Origin: Chromera velia | Taxonomy: Eukaryota > Sar > Chromeraceae | Reading direction: 5' to 3' | Length of the DNA stretch: 30,758 nt | Assembly (NCBI GenBank): GCA_018398765.1 | Contig: JAHBMJ010005937.1 | Span: 30,001-60,758, forward strand | Part shown: positions 27,631 through 30,758 of the stretch, piece by piece | How the letters are laid out: each line of letters opens with the position of its first letter | Numbering within the stretch: position 1 is the first letter of the stretch | The notes under the pieces: model-generated | Told to the model about the DNA's origin: nothing | Databases searched by the model: none | Seen by the model: only the letters and a program-made list of their open reading frames with translations | Program-made: the position numbers and the translations under genes

Positions 27631-27710
27631 CACATGACAGAAAGAGTGAATGAAGAACTCACAGAAAAAGGCACGAGGAGAGAAAAGAGGGAGAGAGGGA
27701 GAGAGAGAGA

Positions 27711-27743
<33 letters not shown>

Positions 27744-27770
27744 GAGGGAGGGAGAGGTAGACACAGATAT
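27590..27770 (+). repeat. (CA)n, (GA)n tracts and a 30-base G homopolymer
   Basis: ACACACACAG then GAGAGA to 27630. A second GA tract runs into an uninterrupted run of 30 G (27713-27742), followed by AGAGGGAGGG. Such a G run would form stacked quadruplexes and is prone to length errors in sequencing. Confidence 0.97.
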
Positions 27771-27939
27771 AGGTATGCTGAGGCTCGGACAAGAGAGGTT
27801 CCTTTCTAACAGTTCAGACCTCTACTTAGCAGCGGTAGAAAATACCACCACGACACAGAAACAACACTGTCAAACGGGGTGGACTGCAATAAAAAGAAAG
27901 GAGAGCAGGGGTGTAAAAGCAGAGAAAAGTATGTGATCT

Positions 27940-28174
27940 GGGTAAAAATGCAGGGGGGTCTGAGGGGGGGCACATTTTTACCGACAACGGCCCCTTCTCG
28001 GTAAAAATGTAGGGGGCTGGGGGTGGTGGTGCATACAAAGCAGCAGAGAAAAGGACAGAGAACAACTTCTTGACACACATTAGACACAGAAAAATTTCAA
28101 AGTACATTTTTACCGAGCAGGGGCCGTTTTCGGTAAAAATGCGCCCCCCCCCAGACCCACCTATATTTTTACTC
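27940..28174. mobile_element. 235-bp foldback MITE whose terminal repeats each contain a perfect hairpin
   Basis: The left about 72 bp (GGGTAAAAATGCAGGGGGGT, CTGAGGGGGGG, hairpin) matches the complement of the right about 70 bp (GAGTAAAAATATAGGTGGGT, CTGGGGGGGGG, hairpin). Inside each terminal repeat is an exact hairpin: ACATTTTTACCGA 27972-27984 with TCGGTAAAAATGT 27998-28010 (loop 13), and CATTTTTACCGA 28105-28116 with TCGGTAAAAATG 28130-28141 (loop 13). The loops are conserved too (CAACGGCCCCTTC and its near complement). The middle 90 bp is unrelated. No coding capacity and no clear target duplication. Confidence 0.8.
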
Positions 28175-28496
28175 ACGACTGACTAAGATCAAGGAATTCA
28201 ACCAAGACTCACTGAAGCAAGACTGACCATCGCTGGACTTCTGCTCGAGGCTCCTACGATTGTCTAAGTACTTGAAGCATAATTGAAGACGTACCTGCAC
28301 GTAACATCACATGCAAGTATCTACATAAGAATCAGATCGACCAAAGAGAGATCCCACATCATGGGTCTCCTGGACAGACTGAGGAGGCAAGGAATGGAAC
28401 ACAAAGTGCATGAGAAGTGAACACAGAAACTCTAAATGCCTGCCAAGTTAGCCTGTCTCTATGATAATTTCGAAAATTCTACCAGGAAGGGGCTGA
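28175..28496. other. Unassigned stretch
   Basis: Balanced composition, no frame of more than about 60 codons, no repeat recognised apart from ATTTCGAAAAT near 28468. Confidence 0.5.
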
Positions 28497-28565
28497 TCTG
28501 GGTTAAGATATAGACAGACCCATTTTTACTGAGATTGTTGGCCCTTCCTCAGTAAAAATTTCGAA
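28497..28565. repeat. Solo terminal repeat of the foldback MITE
   Basis: GGGTTAAGATATAGACAGAC, then the hairpin ATTTTTACTGAG 28522-28533 with CTCAGTAAAAAT 28548-28559. The compensating change (CCGA/TCGG to CTGAG/CTCAG) keeps the stem perfect. The loop ATTGTTGGCCCTTC resembles the other loops. No partner arm is seen downstream. Confidence 0.75.
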
Positions 28566-28758
28566 ATCGTTAGACAGACCGTATAAGAAAACAGGCTTCA
28601 AGCAATTCATAACTTGCTTCTTTGGAACCCCAAAGCTCGATTCTTGCTTCCTTAGACAACCCAGGGGACGCTGTGTTGGCATGTGTCGGCCTGTCATACA
28701 TGGGTTGAAATTATTCATATGTATGTATGATACAAAACCATTGTCGTGATTCCTCTCA

Positions 28759-29001
28759 TCAAGAGCTATCTTTCCCTACCAAATGGATTTGCCTGAGTTG
28801 AATCTCAGTTGATAGAGGCCCCTTAGCCCCCTTTCTCCCAGTGTTGCTTAGGTCGGCCTCCCGCACGTACGTGGACAGCATTTCGATGATCTCCTTGAGC
28901 CTGGTCTTTGAGCCCGTCAGTTCAAGCCTCAATTTCCGAACCAAAGTGCTCCTCACCCACCCAGAAGCTCTCCAGGAGCGCTCAGCATGGAACCAAATCA
29001 T
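28759..29001 (-). CDS. Doubtful 80-residue minus-strand frame, unrecognised
   Basis: Reads RASGWVRSTLVRKLRLELTG, then KTRLKEIIEMLSTYVREADL, a plausible basic-amphipathic helical segment, to a stop at 28759. ATG at 29001. It lies in a stretch of ordinary composition between repeats. No family recognised; it could be an exon fragment or chance. Confidence 0.25.
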   Translation of the reverse strand: MIWFHAERSWRASGWVRSTLVRKLRLELTGSKTRLKEIIEMLSTYVREADLSNTGRKGAKGPLSTEIQLRQIHLVGKDSS

Positions 29002-29044
29002 TGAAATGACTCACACGCTGTTGATGAAGTACTCTTTTTCCAGC

Positions 29045-29290
29045 AGCTGGGATACCATATATCGATATAATATATATAGAAAGCCGATTTTCTATTTGTT
29101 GAATTTGAGCAAAATCGGCTTTTCCGGCCGTCGAGGGCCCCGGCATGCCCCGCCACAGGTCATGCATGCAGCCGGGGCCAAAATCGCGCGCATAGCACCC
29201 TGTGGGCCGGGGGTCTGACAATGCATGAATGCGCGCCGCGTGCGCGCCCTCCTCCCATGCAATGTGTGTGCAACTGGCCCGGCGCCATAC
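29045..29290. repeat. GATAT fragment and GC-rich island 2
   Basis: ATATATCGATATAATATATA (29056-29075), then GAAAGCCGATTTTCTATTTG / GAGCAAAATCGGCTTTTC, a hairpin of AAAGCCGATTTT with AAAATCGGCTTTT. A GC-rich island with CCGGCATGCC, CATGCATGC and GCGCGCCGCGTGCGCGC follows at 29113-29290. Confidence 0.6.
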
Positions 29291-29785
29291 ACATCCTTAA
29301 GTACGCTTCGTGGATTGGCTTATGGTTTTGTACACTTTCTTTAGACTTTCTTTAGTCTCACCGCTTCTGTAAGTGTCTGGTGTTTTCTTTTGATTTCCTT
29401 TGATTATTTTTTTTTTTTCTTATTGGTTGATCGATCGTAGATTTTTATTGCACATAACTGTGTTTAAAAAACTTGGCTATAAGTAAGGGTAAATAAGCCT
29501 TAGTAAGGACAATCGTGAAATAACTAAGAATCTCGGTACCTTTTAATTAGGTTTTGGATCAATCAACCAAACGACTCAAACTCAGAGAAATTTAATTTGA
29601 CCATTGCTTTTCTATAACATGCCGCAGGTTTTAACTCCATACATTTTTGTTTTAAATTTTTTTTAGACATAAAAACTTTTTTGAATATTAAATCTTTTAT
29701 AGTTTATTATAGTTTTGACCATTTAAGATCAGTTAAAATCTAGGTTAAGATACAAAAAAAACTTTTACAGTATGAATCATGTTTT
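29291..29785. other. AT-rich stretch without genes
   Basis: Poly-T words, TTTAAAC and AATTAGG; no frame supported. It mirrors in composition the AT-rich stretch inside the left arm (26145-26485). Confidence 0.55.
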
Positions 29786-29833
29786 TAAAAGTCCGACTTG
29801 AGGGCAAAAGTCTACTTTTGAAGGCACAAGCCT
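29786..29833 (-). repeat. Right arm of the 48-bp inverted repeat pair
   Basis: TAAAAGTCCGACTTGAGGGC, AAAAGTCTACTTTTGAAGG and CACAAGCCT; complement of 26097-26144 with two mismatches. Confidence 0.9.
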
Positions 29834-29916
29834 CCCCTTCTTCCTCATCATCTTCTCCTTCCTTTCTCTCCTCAATTTCTTGCTTTTCCTTCTCTTCTTT
29901 TCTATACATTAATATA

Positions 29917-30215
29917 TTCCTGATATGCATCGATATCTAGCGATATGATACGATGTCATAGCATTGATATGTCATATCGGCTCATATCGCCTCATATCAT
30001 AGCTCATACCTAGCTTGCTATAGAATATGAAATTATATAAAATTATAATCATATCTTAGATATGGACAGATATGTCATATTTCATATCCGTGATATGGGA
30101 TATGGACGGATATAAAAAGGTCCATATCGTAGATATGGGATATTGTCATATCGTTATAGATAGATAGGCATATCCGGTCATGATATCGCCCCATATAATA
30201 GATATGAGGTTCTTT
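29917..30215. repeat. GATAT-type satellite, block 2
   Basis: CGATATGATACGATG, CATATCGGCTCATATCGCC, GATATGGACGGATAT and similar. Same family as block 1 at 23584-23815, with no fixed long period visible. Confidence 0.9.
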
Positions 30216-30758
30216 GTAGGTCATAGATGTCCGTTCTCTCTTTAACAGAGTGGACTCTTAAGTAGGACTTAGTGGAATCCAAAGTGACTTTTAAATTTAC
30301 TATATTCTAGCTTCATTATAAAGTAAAACTAGGTTACTTAAAGCAATCTAGAGTCTTTTAAAGCATTTAAAATCGTTACTCTTGTGCAAATCTGCTCAAA
30401 TATGCTCAAAAGACTGGTTGATTAGCTAGGGTGCATGGTGGGAAAAATTATGATCACCGCGGCACGTAGAAGTTAGTAAATGTTACCTGTAAAGAAATAC
30501 ATAAGCACAACACTAATGGATATGCTCAAAAGCAACGTTTAGCCCCGCTAATCAACTACAAAGAATTGCTTCTTCTGCAAGGGAAACAGTGCAGGAAGGA
30601 GGGTTTCACAGCTAGGCTGGTCAGACCGGAGAGGAGGCGGTCAGCAGGGGTCGGAGAGGATTCCGAAGAACATAGTACAGAGACAACATAATGCTATTTA
30701 CAAAAAACTCATACTACACGGCGCAAAAGCTTGCAACTCGTTCTGCATATGTCAATGA
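30216..30758. other. Unassigned right end of the window
   Basis: AT-rich start (TTTAAATTTACTATATTCTA, TTTTAAAGCATTTAAAATCG), then balanced sequence. No supported gene or RNA. Confidence 0.5.

Larger units (their letters stand above)
26097..29833. mobile_element. 3.7-kb interval bounded by 48-bp inverted repeats, possible non-autonomous DNA element
   Basis: The 48-bp arms are 96 percent complementary and each meets a pyrimidine-rich flank. The sequence just inside each arm is AT-rich for several hundred bp, unlike the outside. Flanking CCCC on both sides could be a 4-bp target duplication, but both flanks are C-rich. No transposase frame is found inside. Alternatively these are two unrelated inverted copies of a dispersed repeat. 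Confidence 0.4.

Overview
The window is eukaryotic nuclear DNA, most likely from a repeat-rich protist or alga; the species cannot be named from sequence alone. Three things point there: a spliced gene with GT-AG introns and matching phases, retroelements found only in eukaryotes, and a large share of microsatellite and satellite DNA. There are no bacterial operons, ribosome binding sites, tRNA or rRNA genes. Most long open frames in the window are by-products of microsatellites (SQSV, FLPS, EGRK or TH repeats) and are not genes.

Left third (1-9500). A (TGAC)n tract and an unassigned stretch lead into a decayed Penelope-like retroelement of about 5 kb. Its coding part has a GIY-YIG nuclease BEFORE the reverse transcriptase, as in the permuted Chlamys/Naiad-type elements. 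It is broken by four in-frame stops and one frameshift. Direct repeats of about 195 bp flank it. Then come a 190-bp tandem repeat, (CA)n, (TGAC)n tracts separated by a recurring GC-rich hairpin module, and coding-like but unrecognised sequence.

Middle (9500-20040). A 146-bp minisatellite is interrupted by a 195-bp MITE with an 8-bp target duplication and is followed by (CTTC)n tracts. A 5'-truncated non-LTR retrotransposon (11663-14985) lies between TATCG-type satellite blocks. The only convincing intact host gene is on the minus strand (about 20038 to 17313): a histidine phosphatase with RHGER, SSPFLRC, EWL and LVSHGAF motifs spread over at least four exons whose phases match.

Right third (20040-30758). 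Two inverted copies of the hairpin module adjoin a (GTCA)n array with a 138/146-bp higher-order repeat. Then come (GT)n, a second copy of the LINE C-terminal tail on the minus strand, GATAT-type satellites, a second 146-bp minisatellite plus (CTTC)n/(CT)n, and a 3.7-kb interval bounded by 48-bp inverted repeats. That interval contains a foldback MITE whose long terminal inverted repeats each carry their own perfect hairpin, a 30-base G run and a LINE 3'-tail motif.

Apart from the phosphatase gene, the window is a graveyard of retroelements, small DNA elements and recurring compound repeats. The most unusual items are the permuted Penelope element, the nested-hairpin MITE, the dated MITE insertion inside the minisatellite, and compound repeat modules that recur as units many kilobases apart.
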